Positions 31,641 through 44,118 of a stretch of 64,000 nt of DNA are shown here, piece by piece (the first letter of the stretch is position 1; every line of letters starts with the position of its first letter). Source of the stretch: Gadus chalcogrammus (lineage: Eukaryota; Chordata; Actinopteri; Gadiformes; Gadidae); assembly GCF_026213295.1 (NCBI RefSeq), contig NC_079413.1:19802378-19866377 (forward strand). The letters run 5' to 3'. The notes below the pieces were generated by a model. It ran no database searches. It had not been told where the DNA came from and saw only the letters and a list, made by a program, of their open reading frames with translations. A program made the translations under genes and the position numbers.

Positions 31641-32250
31641 GGCCCACAGAGAACAAGACCCAGTACAAGATGACGTCTAAACACCTTCACTAAACAAGAT
31701 GGCCGTCTTCCCGTACAAATAATGTAATCATAATACCGCCCCACAAATATAACAACTCTCCATTCTATCCTAAGTACCTTTAAAGTCACCACAGGACACT
31801 TGTAATCTAGAACAAATCCTAAATCGGAGGAAAACATATAGAACCTCAACCTGAACCTTGACTTTACGTTGACATTATCTTTATTAACTTCAACCTGACG
31901 CTTGAGTCCTGGCTGGAAGGGTTTCTATCCCCAATGCCCAAAGTCTAACACGTAGCATTCTACAGAGCAGGAATCTATACAATTGTTCAATAGCAATTTT
32001 GACGAATAGCAATGCATCCATACATTTACTAACAATTTTAACCATCACCCTACTAATAAGATTCAAAGTTATTCATAATTATGATCTATCACGGATCAGA
32101 GTGGACTACAGTACCTTAGTCGTCTTCCTGCTGTGATGAAGTGAGCCACAGCAAACCGTCCGACTCATAACAAGGAAATGATGAACCAACCAGTTGGACC
32201 AGTTCCCGCTCCCAGTTCAAACTCCTCCCAGACTAACATGCTAAGGCAGC
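31641..32250. repeat. ~0.6 kb repeat, copy 3 (diverged)
   Basis: Third copy directly adjoining copy 2. The B-box region is degenerate (near 31918) and it carries small insertions. No coding potential recognised. Confidence 0.7.
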
Positions 32251-32983
<733 letters not shown>

Positions 32984-32999
32984 ATTCTATCTGGATGGG

Positions 33000-34020
33000 G
33001 GATATTCTCATGAATGTATCAGGGTCACCTGCTACTGTTTGTGCAGAAATAGTTTTTTAAACCATAAACACAGTTATGGTCCCATGAGTGTGATGTCAAC
33101 ATAACACATGAATACCTCCTTGGCTCCCATTCATGTAGACATCGGCCTTCATGTGGGTGAGGGTGTTTTGATGTGTTTGTGTTTGAACTCCCAGTCATGT
33201 TGCTGTGACCTCATGTCTTCAGACGGAGCTGGAAGTCTGTCAAGTGTACTTTTTTAAATTAAAATTAGGAAACCAATGTTGTTACATGTCATTCATTATT
33301 CAGGAGCAGAGACTTACAGAAATATAATCGATGGATTATAATGTCATCAACATGGATCCTTCAAACATTTCTATATGACTGCAACTGTAAAGGTTATTGA
33401 ATTAAAGGATATACATGGTTTTGAGGAGAAAACCAAAAGTGACCACTTTAGTCTATGTAGTGTCATCATTTATAACGTTTATGTTTCTATAATAGCAGGG
33501 TTATTTTCTTCCTTCGCTTTTCTTCCGTGATTATATTATATATTGATTACTGTTTACTTTTTTGTTTTACTTTTTATAGTTATCTAAGAGTTTATTGTTT
33601 ATCTTATATTGTATATAATTTAATATTGTGTTGTGTTTCTTTCTGTAAACTACTCGACAATCAATATCCTTGAGAAAGTCATCCCAAAAGGATTAATAAA
33701 GCCTAATGTAATCTAATCTATCTAATCTGGTTGGGTTGGATTCTTGCTGCACCGATTACAGGCAGGTATTCAACAACACACACCTTTAGTCTCATCAAAC
33801 CAGCACAGTTTACAACCATTGTAACGTCACTCAGTATTCAGAGGGTTTAGGGTCGCAGAATCTTTATTCTTTATTTTTTACTTTATTTTCTATTCTAACT
33901 AATAACCTTAATATTTATACTTGTTTTAAGATCTATACACACTGTGTGTGCTCTCAGAGATCAATGTTGTTGTATGAATGCCTATCAGTACATTTTCATG
34001 TTTGTATGTCGAGCCACGTC
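33000..34020. other. Intergenic; possible LINE/SINE 3' tail remnants
   Basis: AT-rich. It contains a tail-like end with simple repeats (CTAATGTAATCTAATCTATC near 33695-33725), of the kind that ends fish non-LTR elements. No coding sequence recognised. Confidence 0.4.
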
Positions 34021-34080
34021 AAAAATGATTTTCTGTTACGACAGACAATAAAGTTTTCTGAATCTGAATCTGAATCTGAA
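34021..34080 (+). repeat. Non-LTR 3' tail, (TCTGAA)n
   Basis: ACAATAAAGTTTTCTGAATC followed by tandem TCTGAA units. The Rex1-like LINE at 58.3-60.1 kb ends in a similar (GATTCT)n repeat. Probably the 3' end of a heavily 5'-truncated copy. Confidence 0.5.
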
Positions 34081-34663
34081 TTATTGTCATATATTTGGGT
34101 AATGACGGTAATTTAACATGCAAACAATAATACAGCAAACAATATAACATAACACACAATGATCCAATGAATGGAAGTCAGCCTGCGTACCTCCAGAGGT
34201 CCGCAAGGTGAAGTCCCCTGAAGGGGAGATCAACCCGCGCCGCCCCAAGAGCTGCGCCAGCTGAAGTCCGACACACTGTCTACTGCGAGGACTTCTTATA
34301 CCGTGGCTCAGGTGACAGAAAGGCTGAGATCAGCTCTGCTCCACACATGATGTGCGATGGAAAAACCTATCATGTTGTTTCTCCTTCATCGTGTAAGCTC
34401 CGCCTCCTATTCCTTGCATCGTCTAGCCGCTCTACTTGTTCCTAGCGTTAGCCAACGTTGACCTTTGTGCCTGGGGTATCCCGGGCACGAGGGAGCAGAG
34501 ATCCCCTCATGCGTTCTCTCCTTGATGAGAACACAGGAAACTCTGTCCTTTAAGTAAACATTATTTGATTTGATCCTTGACAACTGCCGTGTGAGGTGTG
34601 ACTTCTCAGTTGGACCCCCCCACACACACACATGTAGAAACCCATGCCAGGTGGACCCCCCCC

Positions 34664-34774
<111 letters not shown>

Positions 34775-35055
34775 CAGGTGGAACCCTAGCCATGCTCACA
34801 TGTGTACCCCTTCCAGAGGTGGGTAGGAACGCGCTACATTTACTCCGTTACAAATACTTGAGTAACTTTTTGGATAAATTGTAATTTTAGGAGTAGTTTT
34901 ATTGCAACATACTTTTACTTTTACTTGAGTAAATATTTGAAAAAAGAACGGTACTTTTACGCCGTTCCATTTGGCTACGTGACGGTCGTTACTTTGTTTT
35001 TTTTAGATCTTTTCTTTTATTACATGCGAGATCTATTTCTATCACGTGAATATTC

Positions 35056-35330
35056 CTTAGCCCAAGTGAAGGAGTTCAAGTACCTCGGGGTCTTGTTCGC
35101 GAGTGAGGGTACTATGGAGCGTGAGATTGGCCGGAGAATCGGAGCAGCGGGGGCGGTATTGCGTTCGCTTTACCGCACCGTTGTTACGAAAAGAGAGCTG
35201 AGCCGCAAGGCAAAGCTCTCGATCTACCGGTCGATCTTCGTTCCTATCCTCACCTATGGTCATGAGGGTTGGCTGATGGCCGAAAGGACGAGATCGCGGG
35301 TACAAGCGGCCGAGAGGCAATTTAATAACG
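35056..35330 (+). pseudogene. Non-LTR reverse transcriptase C-terminal fragment inside the hAT element
   Basis: Reads VKEFKYLGVLFASEGTMERE, then IGRRIGAAGAVLRSLYRTVV, RELSRKAKLSIYRSIFVPIL, TYGHEGWLMAERTRSRVQAA. This post-catalytic RT segment is very common in fish genomes as a free-standing fragment. No catalytic domain is present. It ends a short way before the (GT)n array. Confidence 0.8.
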
Positions 35331-35413
35331 CCTGCACAGGCACGGATGCACGCACAACGCAGAGTGGTAATCGGGAGAGTTGGGAAAATAAGCTGGATAC
35401 GGAGTGGGTGAAA

Positions 35414-35538
<125 letters not shown>

Positions 35539-36136
35539 ACTCTGTTCGAGCCTGCATGAGAGTTCAATGTTGTCATTAGCTGTAACGTTTTTCCGACCAA
35601 TCGCAGTTCAAGGCCGACCTGGGCTGTACCACTTCGGGAGGGGGCGCAGTTACTCCCCTCTAGACAAAACCGAATTGGTTGCGACGTTGACCCGGCGCCC
35701 CCCGAAACGTTAACGGGCCACAGGGAATTCCATGCTTAAAGCACCCAGGCTACTATGCGGCTACTATTTTGCAAAGATTTAATTTGTTATTGTTTTAGTT
35801 CAAGGGTTATACATTTTATTTTTAAAGACCTTATTTATTTTATTTAAAAGGATGTTATTTACATTATCTTTATTTGAACATTGCTGTTTTATATTTTGTT
35901 GGTGTCTATTTTGTACCGTTTGTGTTGCTCTGTTTATTTAAAAAATAAATGGGAGAAACTCAGTACTTTTACTCTTGAGTACTTGAGTAGTCTTTTCACT
36001 GCATACTTTTTTACTCTTACTTGAGTAATTATTTTTACGAGTACTTTTACTTCTACTTGAGTAATTATAATCTTAAAGTAACAGTACTTTTACTTGAGTA
36101 CATTTTTTAGCTACTCTGCCCACCACTGACCCCTTC

Positions 36137-37000
36137 CATCTCATGTCAAACCCACATGCCACAGAGCCATCCAAGGCAGAACTCTCGTGCCAGGTCACGG
36201 AGAGGTCAATGATGAACAACGTTCTTCAGTGGCGCCCCACACTGGGGAGGGGTCATGCAGGGGGTCTCCAGAAGGGGTCCCCGGGTGATTCAACGTCTCT
36301 GAGGTCATGTCTTTGTAGTCCAGCGGTCTCCTGAAGGAGAAGCCTTCACAGAGCGGGCCGCTTAAGCCTGAGGACTCTGGGGAGGAGGTGAGGAGGAGGT
36401 CATGGGTTCAGGAGACCCCCCAGTGGAGGGTGGAGGCTCTTGAGGAGCAGGACCCTCCATCAGCAACAGGCTGACCAGGACTCTGCTGGACCAGGTGAAG
36501 CTCTCTGTGGACGGTGTTCACTCCAAACCCCTGAGATGGAAGCCTCTCTCAGGCTGAACAGTGATGGGCGGGGCCAGCTGGACCTGGGAGATGGCTCCCT
36601 CAGATCAGAACCACCTTGGACTGGCCCCGACGAAGACCCTTTATGACCTGGAGCTGTGCCCCTCCAGCTGAGGGGGTGGAGGGGCTGTGGCTGAGGCGTC
36701 TCCATGCCTGGAGGGGAACGTTGGGGTGTGCTCCGTGGTTCTCTGGTGACAGACTGAAGTCGTGTTCTGGTCGTTGAGACGAGGAGTCCTCTCATCTCCC
36801 CCTGGAGTTCCTCCTTCTGAATCCCGGTCCCCGTCTTAAAAGGCCATTCTAGTCCATGGAGCTGATGTCACAACGGATTCTCCAACACTCGGTGGTGAAG
36901 GGATGAACACGCTTTAACAAACCCACCTTGAAGGAACCTTTCATTATAGCGATACAGTCTGCTCTTCATTTAGTTGTGTTGGGTCTTCTGCTCGCTTGTT
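36137..37000. other. GC-rich intergenic stretch, nothing recognised
   Basis: Higher GC than its surroundings (36300-36830). Open frames on both strands show no family I recognise. It could be old exon debris of the NLR cluster, but I cannot support that. Confidence 0.4.

Positions 37001-37050
<50 letters not shown>
37001..37050. repeat. (GT)24 microsatellite
   Basis: A short GT array. Confidence 0.95.
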
Positions 37051-38240
37051 GAGCACCAAAGGCTCTTCAACCATTCCAACCACCTCCACCACACACACTT
37101 TAGAGCCATGGAGATGAGGATGTTTACGTTCCCATTTTGTGCCCAATTTGTTAACTTCGATTTTGCTTTAATTCATAATAATTAAGCTTATTAATTAATA
37201 ATTATCTGATATTTTGCTATATCTTATTTATGTCTATTCAATAGAGCAAGTTTTATTGCGCTCTTATTTTGTCCTTCTACCACAAATGTATACTGCCGTA
37301 AAGCATAGCTTATTGTAGTAAACTGCAGTAAATTAACCATGTGGGCGCCTGGCTCAGACATCTCTGCTGAGTTAATTGAGTTCTCAGAGCATGACGGGAG
37401 CAACGGCTTTCTGACCGTAGATAACCGTCATTTAAGCACAAAAAAGTGATTTCTTCCTCTCATTAATGTGAGGTGACCCAGGATTCTGCTTGGAAAAGTT
37501 TATTATTTGTTCAATGTTTGTTCACTATGTTCTGAGAATAAATCGCTGCATTCTTCCTTTTCCATCTGCCTCGTTTCCTTCTTGGATTACTGTTTTGGGA
37601 GAACACGAGGACAGAAACGTCCTGCAAGAGGTGCAAATAGGTTGCCGCTTCACACACACAGACTCCTTCCCCCCGGTCCTGTCGGTCAGAAGGTGAACCC
37701 CACCGAGGTGGATTCACCGCCCCCTAGTGGCTCCCCACGCAATAACAGGACTGAAGCATGGCTTTGATAAACAACCTCACATCTTACTATCGACTCATTT
37801 ATCAGACGTGTCCATCCTACTGCCCCCTCCCACGCACCCAGAGAAGGAGAGGTTCCTCCTCTGCAGCTCAGCGCCTCAAACACACACCTCTGTGTGTTTC
37901 AACATGGAGGCTCAGGGTCCTGTTAGACGGGGAGGTGGTGCATCAACCAGCCTGCAAGGCTCGTCTCTGGAGAGACGCCAGCAGCTGGGCTGTTTCCTGT
38001 CGGCTCGCTTCTAGAACTCTCTTCATACTCCGTCCCTCATCGGGCGTATGAGTCTGAGGTGGAAATGCACTTGCTGGTGTCCTGGTTATTAATGTTGTGT
38101 AGACGAAGCCTCTGTTGTGCTTTTTATTCAGTGAACCCCCGACCTTAAAGTGTAAACTGATCCTCTGCTGAACACAAGAGAACATTCAGAGGATCCACTG
38201 AGTTGATTATCACCATTATGCTTTATTAACCATACTGAAA
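37051..38240. other. Intergenic, nothing recognised
   Basis: No conserved open frame or known repeat seen; several short open frames lack any recognisable motif. Confidence 0.5.
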
Positions 38241-38243
38241 AAC

Positions 38244-38668
38244 AGACCGTTACATGAACACAATAAACACAAGGACTCAAACAATAGAAGAACAGTCCCT
38301 TACATGAACACAATAAACACAAGGACTCAAACAATAGAAGAACAGTCCCTTACATGAACACAACAAACCCAAGGACTCAAACAATAGAAGAACAGTCCGT
38401 TACATGAACACAATAAACACAAGGACTCAAACAGAAGAACAGTCCCTTACATGAACACAATAAACACAAGGACTCAAACAATAGAAGAACAGTCCCTTAC
38501 ATGAACACAAGGACTCAAACAATAGAAGAACAGTCCCTTACATGAACACAATAAACACAAGGACTCAAACAATAGAAGAACAGTCCCTTACATGAACACA
38601 ATAAACACAAGGACTCAAACAATAGAAGAACAGTCCCTTACATGAACACAATAAACATGAGGACTCAA
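38244..38668. repeat. 50 bp minisatellite, about 8-9 copies
   Basis: Unit contains AACAGTCCCTTACATGAACA and CACAAGGACTCAAACAATAG. The period is 50 bp; two units are shortened (near 38430 and 38500). Copies are nearly identical, so the array is young. Confidence 0.93.
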
Positions 38669-39645
38669 TATAAGCAGCAGAAATTACTAATCATAAACAG
38701 GTGTGCACGTATCTTTAATAACTGAACATGTGTTCTGTGTTGTTCCCCACAGAACACATCGAATCAATAGTCAGTTTAAAGTGATCACAACAAGATCTAT
38801 AGCTTTTCCCATAGACCGCTAGCATTATGAATATAATATAAAATCTGCTTTACATCATGTGAGGCTTATCAAAATATAAACTGATATCAGAGCCCCGCAG
38901 TATGAAACTGTTAACGTCTGAAAATAGACACAATATTGTAGCATAAAAATGTTACAATTTACCATCAATCAATAAACACATTTGACATTAGAAATATAGT
39001 CTTGGTAAAACCTGCTAAATTAACCTGATGGAAGATTTTAAAAATCTCAATCTCAACATCAACTTTAAGAAGCCCAAGAAAATGTAGCATTTGGATTACA
39101 GTTGAGTACATGAATTTAAATCACCAAAACCCAGTGTGTATGTGTGTGTGTTTGTATATACATGTGTGTGTGTAGTCCGTGCGTGTCTGTGTTCATGTCT
39201 GAGTGTGTGTGTGTTCATAACTTGAGTACGTGTGTGTTCATAGATGCGCGTGCGGCGTGTGCATGCGGGCGCACACACATTTATATATGCATGTGTGCGC
39301 GCGTTTGCATGTGTGTGTCTGCGTGTATATTTGAGTGTTTATAATATGGTGTGGGTGTTCACGTGGCGCATTTTCATATGTACGCATGTGTGTGTGTTCA
39401 TATATACGTGTTTGTTTGTGTTCACATACACGTGTTTGTGTGCGTGCGTGTTTGTGTTCCTATATACGTGTTTGTGTATGTGTGTTTATATATGCGTCTG
39501 TGCATGCGCGTATGTTTATATGTGTCTTTATGTTAATTCATATATGCGTGTGTGCGCTTGCATGTGTGTGCGTGGTAATATACGCGTGTGTGTGTTACTG
39601 TGTTCACATGCATGTTTGTGTTCACGTGTGTCATCAGACTCAGAG
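38669..39645. other. Intergenic; degenerate GT-rich tract at 39130-39640
   Basis: AT-rich to about 39130, then a long imperfect TGTGTG/CGTGTT/ATATACG tract that produces false Cys/Val-rich open frames. No gene recognised. Confidence 0.6.
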
Positions 39646-39649
39646 CGAG

Positions 39650-39740
39650 AGAGAGCGAGACTATCATTTACACAGAGACGCTGAGGACCCCCACCCTCCT
39701 AGGGTGGGGGTCCTCAGAAGGTGTGGATAAAAAAGTGAAC
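39650..39740 (-). pseudogene. Truncated copy of a SPRY exon 3' end, now a perfect hairpin
   Basis: Resembles the last ~40 bp of the SPRY exon at 40751 (minus-strand HTF then GWGSSASLC-type codons before the stop), with the middle missing. Positions 39681-39697 and 39701-39717 form a perfect 17 bp stem with a 3-base loop (CTGAGGACCCCCACCCT arm). Confidence 0.55.
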
Positions 39741-40443
39741 CAAACGTCCGAGATCAAAACGGGGAACATTATCCCCGAAAAGGGGGGGAAAACTAATCTC
39801 CAGTTTGACTACCAATCAGATTGAAGAACCCATTCGAGGCTACAGCATTCGAGCATTCGAGGCTATAGCCCGGGATCTTTTGGGAATAGCCCCGGATCGC
39901 TGTGCCGTCTACCAAAATTAAAATAATCATAATAATGATGAAAATAGCCCCGTAGAGTATACTTCTTTGTGATTAAATTACCAGCAGCCACAGATGCAAC
40001 AATTCTGGCGTGTCCATATATGGGCAGATTTAGAATCATTTTTTGCCAAATGTTGCAAATTCAACGTCGGTATTCTTTCGTCTCTACGCACGGCGCATCT
40101 CGTCGTTATTGCTGTGTTGTGCTGCCAGCCTTTTAGTGAGATCAGAGAGTGTTGAGAAGGACAGTAATAAAATATCTTTGGTGAGATGGATATAAGAAGA
40201 GAGACCCGCAGTGAATTCAACCCGGTCCACTTGACATCGGGTAGGTGCATGACAGTGGTACCGGAACACTTCCATAGCCCGGGCTTTTATTTGTTTCAAT
40301 CACTGAACTTTAGAACGAAACTCTTGTTTCCCATCTTCGCTCAGCAAAGATGGGAAATACTATCAAATGTATTATTGAAACCAGTGTGAATATTAGTAAC
40401 CATGGTTACCAGGCAATCGAATAACGCACGCACGCACGCTAAC
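39741..40443. other. Intergenic, nothing recognised
   Basis: Includes a small direct repeat of ACAGCATTCGAG / GAGCATTCGAGGCTA (39840-39865). No gene or known element recognised. Confidence 0.45.
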
Positions 40444-40463
40444 ACACACACACACACACACGC

Positions 40464-40515
<52 letters not shown>

Positions 40516-40629
40516 CTGAGGCCCCCCCCCCCAGAGCCCCGGGAGGAGGACGCTGAGCCGTAAGGTCGTACAGGTACAGGTAAGTTATAGACACACAGGA
40601 CCTCCTCCCTGGGCTCTGGGGGGGAGGGG

Positions 40630-40711
<82 letters not shown>
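40444..40711. repeat. Imperfect palindrome with (CA)n and (GT)n arms
   Basis: (CA)n at 40444-40514 and (GT)n at 40631-40711 flank an inverted pair: GGCCCCCCCCCCAGAGCCC on the left, GGGCTCTGGGGGGGAGGGGCC-like on the right. The whole stretch can fold into a long hairpin. It lies just downstream of the SPRY stop codon. Confidence 0.8.
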
Positions 40712-40714
<3 letters not shown>

Positions 40715-40750
40715 GGGCCATGCTCAGTCAGGAGGTCCCTTTTTTTTTTT

Positions 40751-41307
40751 CTACAACCGACACAGAGAGGCTGAGGACCCCCACCCCCCCCATACCGTCA
40801 CCCCCGGGAGGAGGTCCTCCTGGGTGAAGGAGGACCAGAAGGTGTGGAGGTGTGGAGGTGTGTCTGAGGACCCTCCTCCACCTGGGGACACTCTGTAGAA
40901 GGACAGAGAGCCAGCAGGCCGGTCCAGATACACTCCTACTCTGGTGGAGCCAGCGGCGCGGAGAGGGAGGACTGTCACTATACCGTTGTACCAGACAGAG
41001 TAACCATCATCATAACAATCAAGACCCCAGGACTTGTTGTTCAGTCCAAGCCCGCTGTCATCACCCTCTCCTCTCCTTGTGATTCCTCTGTATGTCACTC
41101 CTATCCTAACCCGTCCTTCCCACTCTACCTCCCAGTAACAGCGGCCAGTCAGAGCCTCTCTACCCAACACCTGGCGCCGGGAGTCAAATCTGTCTGGGTG
41201 ATCCGGATACGACTGGTCCTCTCCAACCCGCGTCACCTTCCTGTTGTCCTCAGACAGAGAGAGTTCTCTGTGGGCCGTGTTGGGGTCCAGTGTGAGGTCA
41301 CAGGCAT
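40751..41307 (-). CDS. PRY-SPRY (B30.2) exon, C-terminal exon of an NLR-B30.2 gene
   Basis: C-terminal ligand-recognition domain of fish NLR-B30.2 proteins, also found in TRIMs. PRY: CDLTLDPNTAHRELSLSEDN then RKVTRVGEDQSYPDHPDRFD. SPRY: QVLGREALTGRCYWEVEWEG, then RVRIGVTYRGI, NNKSWGLDCYDDGYSVWYNG and RVGVYLDRPAGSLSFYRVS. The stop is at 40751-40753. The acceptor TTCTCCCTCAG at 41308 starts the exon two bases before GCC, and those bases complete a Tyr codon with the linker exon. The upstream ATG in the same frame (41326) is intronic under this model. No stops or frameshifts. The NACHT and LRR exons expected to the right are not seen up to 64 kb, so this may be an orphan end. Confidence 0.85.
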
Positions 41308-41349
41308 CTGAGGGAGAACCAGACATGATGATCTGCTGACCCGCTCTTC

Positions 41350-41376
41350 ACCATCATCATCATCATCATCATCACT
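41350..41376. repeat. (ATC)n microsatellite
   Basis: About nine ATC units in the SPRY intron, just upstream of the exon acceptor on the coding strand. Confidence 0.9.
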
Positions 41377-41597
41377 AGTACTGTTCTCCTGCGCTCTGTG
41401 TACATATACATAGATATGAACACATACATACATATACATATGTACACATACATAGATACACACACCTCAGCAATACCGTTATGAAAACATCAACAACAAT
41501 ATTATGAAAACATCAACAACAAACATCACTCCTTGGATCCAGGCTGCTCTTCTTCTTTTTATTCTCTTTCTTTTTGTGATCGCTCTCTCTTCTTCTT

Positions 41598-42040
41598 CAG
41601 CCCCCTCCCCATCAGCCCCCCCCCCCTCACCAACCCCCCTCATCCCCCCCTCAGCCCCCTCCCTCTCATCCCCCCCTCAGCCCCGTCACCCCCCCTTCCC
41701 CTTCCCCTCACTGCCCGGTCACAACCCTCCCCCTCCTCCCTCAGCCCCTTCACCCCCCTCCCCCTCCCCCTCATCCCCCCCTCAGCCCCTTCACCCCCCC
41801 TCCCCCTCACCCCTAGTCCTCACCCTCAGCCCCCCCTCAGCCGGTCACCCCCCCCCCCCTCCCCCTCACCCCTAGTCCTCACCCTCAGCCCCCCCTCAGC
41901 CGGTCCCCCCCCTCCCCTCCCCCTCCCCCTCAGCCCCTTCACCCCCCCTCCCCCTCACCCCTAGTCCTCACCCTCAGCCCCCCCTCAGCCGGTCACCCCC
42001 CCTCTCCTTCACCCCCCCACCCCCACACTCCTCCCCCCTC
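41598..42040. repeat. C-rich (CCCCTCA-type) minisatellite
   Basis: Imperfect repeats of CCCCCCTCAGCCCC, CACCCCTAGTCCTCACCCTC and CAGCCGGTCACCCC. Strongly strand-biased: all C on plus, all G on the coding minus strand of the SPRY gene. It gives false Pro/Ser-rich frames. Confidence 0.9.
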
Positions 42041-42202
42041 AGCCCGGTGACTGTGATGGTCGACAGTATTAATATACGTAAGATACATGATGTCAGCCAT
42101 CATCTTCATTCCCAGTAGGATGTGACCTCACTTCCTGCTGTGTGGATGGACTTTCCATCTCAATAGTGAGTGTGTGATGTGATGAATCAAACAGACACTT
42201 AC

Positions 42203-42249
42203 ACTTCTTTAGAGCTGGTTTCAGCCTCCACGCTCCACCGTGCTCCACA
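42203..42249 (-). CDS. Linker exon before PRY-SPRY
   Basis: A 47 bp exon reading VEHGGAWRLKPALKK then the first base of a Tyr codon. Acceptor CCCCCAG, donor T/GTAAGTG. Fish NLR-B30.2 genes carry a short exon of the type V.(H/Y)GGE..(L/M)KPGLKKY just before the PRY-SPRY exon. Phase and the resulting KKYACDLTLDPNTAH junction fit exactly. The intron to the SPRY exon (41308-42202) holds microsatellites and a C-rich tract. Confidence 0.75.
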
Positions 42250-43095
42250 CTGGGGGGGAAACACAGTGAGAGCAGCATGTTGAAACATTCACCTTCATCA
42301 TCTGCCGTCTCATCACGTTCTACACAACTGTAGTGGAAGAACCAGAGACGTCGGAGAACCCGACGAAGTCCTTTGTGATTCATTATATCGTCTGGACGTG
42401 CACACAGCTTTTGGCGGTGAAAATATGTATTATTTGATATAGATATCTATGTATTAAATGATATTATTTAGATATAGAGCTCCAGGACTGTAACGCAAGT
42501 GTTGTACACAGAGCCGGTCCTGGGCATAGGCAGTATAGGCAAATGCTAGGGGCGCAGTCATCCGCGGGGGGCGCCGAAAACGGGGGGAGAAAAATAAATA
42601 AATAATAATAATTATAAATACTACTCTTTTTTTACCAGTGCCATTACTACTATTATTTCGAAATGTTATATATGCCCACGGCAACATAAAGTCATAGCAA
42701 AGACTATTAAATAATGGAGAAGCCTTTTTTCTTGGTGCCTGACTGGCTCGTTGCTCTGTACCTGCCCTCTGAGAGGGGGGCGGGGTCAAGAGCCCAGCTG
42801 CCTGAATCTGGCGCCCCATTCATTCCTATTGACATTTTACTACATTTTTTTAGTACACGGTTAAAAGATAATTTTGAACCTTTGATTGATATCCACACAT
42901 TTTTTGCGGAGACACATTCCTGCTCCCCACTTGTATTGGAGTGAACGGCCCCCGTGATTTGAGGGACCCGTCCACAGCCCACTAAAGCGACTGCAATACC
43001 AGGCTTGGCCTCTGAGCACAGATTCAGGGCCTGCCTGAATCTGACCTGACCGTGACACCGAGACGAGGAAAAAGATTAATGACTGCATCCGAATT

Positions 43096-43177
43096 ATGTC
43101 GAAAAGACCGAAGCCATCCGGCGCCCAAGGAAGGAAGAGAAGGAAAGAAGAGGAGGAAAAACGTGAAAAAGATAGAG
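43096..43177 (+). pseudogene. hAT transposase exon 1
   Basis: ATG at 43096 opens MSKRPKPSGAQGRKRRKEEE then EKREKDRG, the basic, nuclear-localisation-like start usual for this hAT transposase. Donor GAG/GTACAG; acceptor CTCTTCAG at 43783. One base carries over and forms Asp with the next exon. Intron about 606 bp. Confidence 0.8.
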
Positions 43178-43814
43178 GTACAGTAATGTCAATGTGATGA
43201 AGTGCATGAAATTAATAGTTTAATGCATCGTAGTTACCGTTGTTGTAGAAGAGTGTTAGATTGCTAGCTTACTTCGGACGTTAGCAACATTGTTCAATAA
43301 TCAATAAATAGCTTAGTCGACGTGTGTTAATGTTACTCCACCTTAAATTCATAAGGGACGTTTGGAAACTTAACGTTAGGCCTGTTCAGGTGTTATTTTA
43401 CAGGTGTCTTTCCTGCTTGTATGTCAGTTAAAACGCTTTTAGTTGTAATAGGGTGGTTGTAAGCATTTGGTTTCATGTGTCAGTTTATGTTTGTTAAAGT
43501 TTACATCAGTGTTAAAGTACAGTTAAAGTGTATTACTGTTAATATTTCCTACCTTAGCTTTCACATATCATTCATAGGCTATATATACATATCTATTCAT
43601 TTCACTGCACTTTACTGGTTTTTGCACTGTGGTTAGACAGAATTGCATTGCAATGACAATAAAGTTGAATGAATCTCATCACATTTTCATCATTAGTCTA
43701 TATTTGTCTCATGTACCAATCATCTGTTTTTTTTATTAAAATGTAACATTCAGTCGTCACATATACTTCTCTTCTCTCTTCAGATGTACTTTATAAATAT
43801 TTCAGTACCACCCC

Positions 43815-44118
43815 CAGTGACACAGCATCAGGTGCTGCTGTCCCATCTACCTCTGCACAGCCCAGTGACACAGCATCAGGTGCTGCTGTCCCATCTACCT
43901 CTGCACAGCCCAGTGACACAGCATCAGGTGCTGCTGTCCCATCTACCTCTGCACAGCCCAGTGACACAGCATCAGGTGCTGCTGTCCCATCTACCTCTGC
44001 ACAGCCCAGTGACACAGCATCAGGTGCTGCTGTCCCGTCTACCTCTGCACAGCCCAGTGACACAGCATCAAGTGCTCCTGTCCCGTCTACCTCTGCACAG
44101 CCCAGTGACACAGCATCA
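43815..44118 (+). repeat. 48 bp coding minisatellite in hAT transposase
   Basis: Six nearly identical 48 bp units plus a partial one, each encoding [16 protein letters not shown] in the transposase frame. The unit length is divisible by three, so copy number can vary without a frame break. Confidence 0.93.

Noticed and set aside
36460..36795. Possible host exon in the GC-rich stretch
   Set aside because: No splice-bounded conserved frame and no recognisable family on either strand.
38244..38668. CRISPR-like repeat array
   Set aside because: Contiguous 50 bp tandem units with no unique spacers, in a vertebrate genome.
39244..39684. Cys/Val-rich 146 aa frame
   Set aside because: Translation of a degenerate GT-rich tract.
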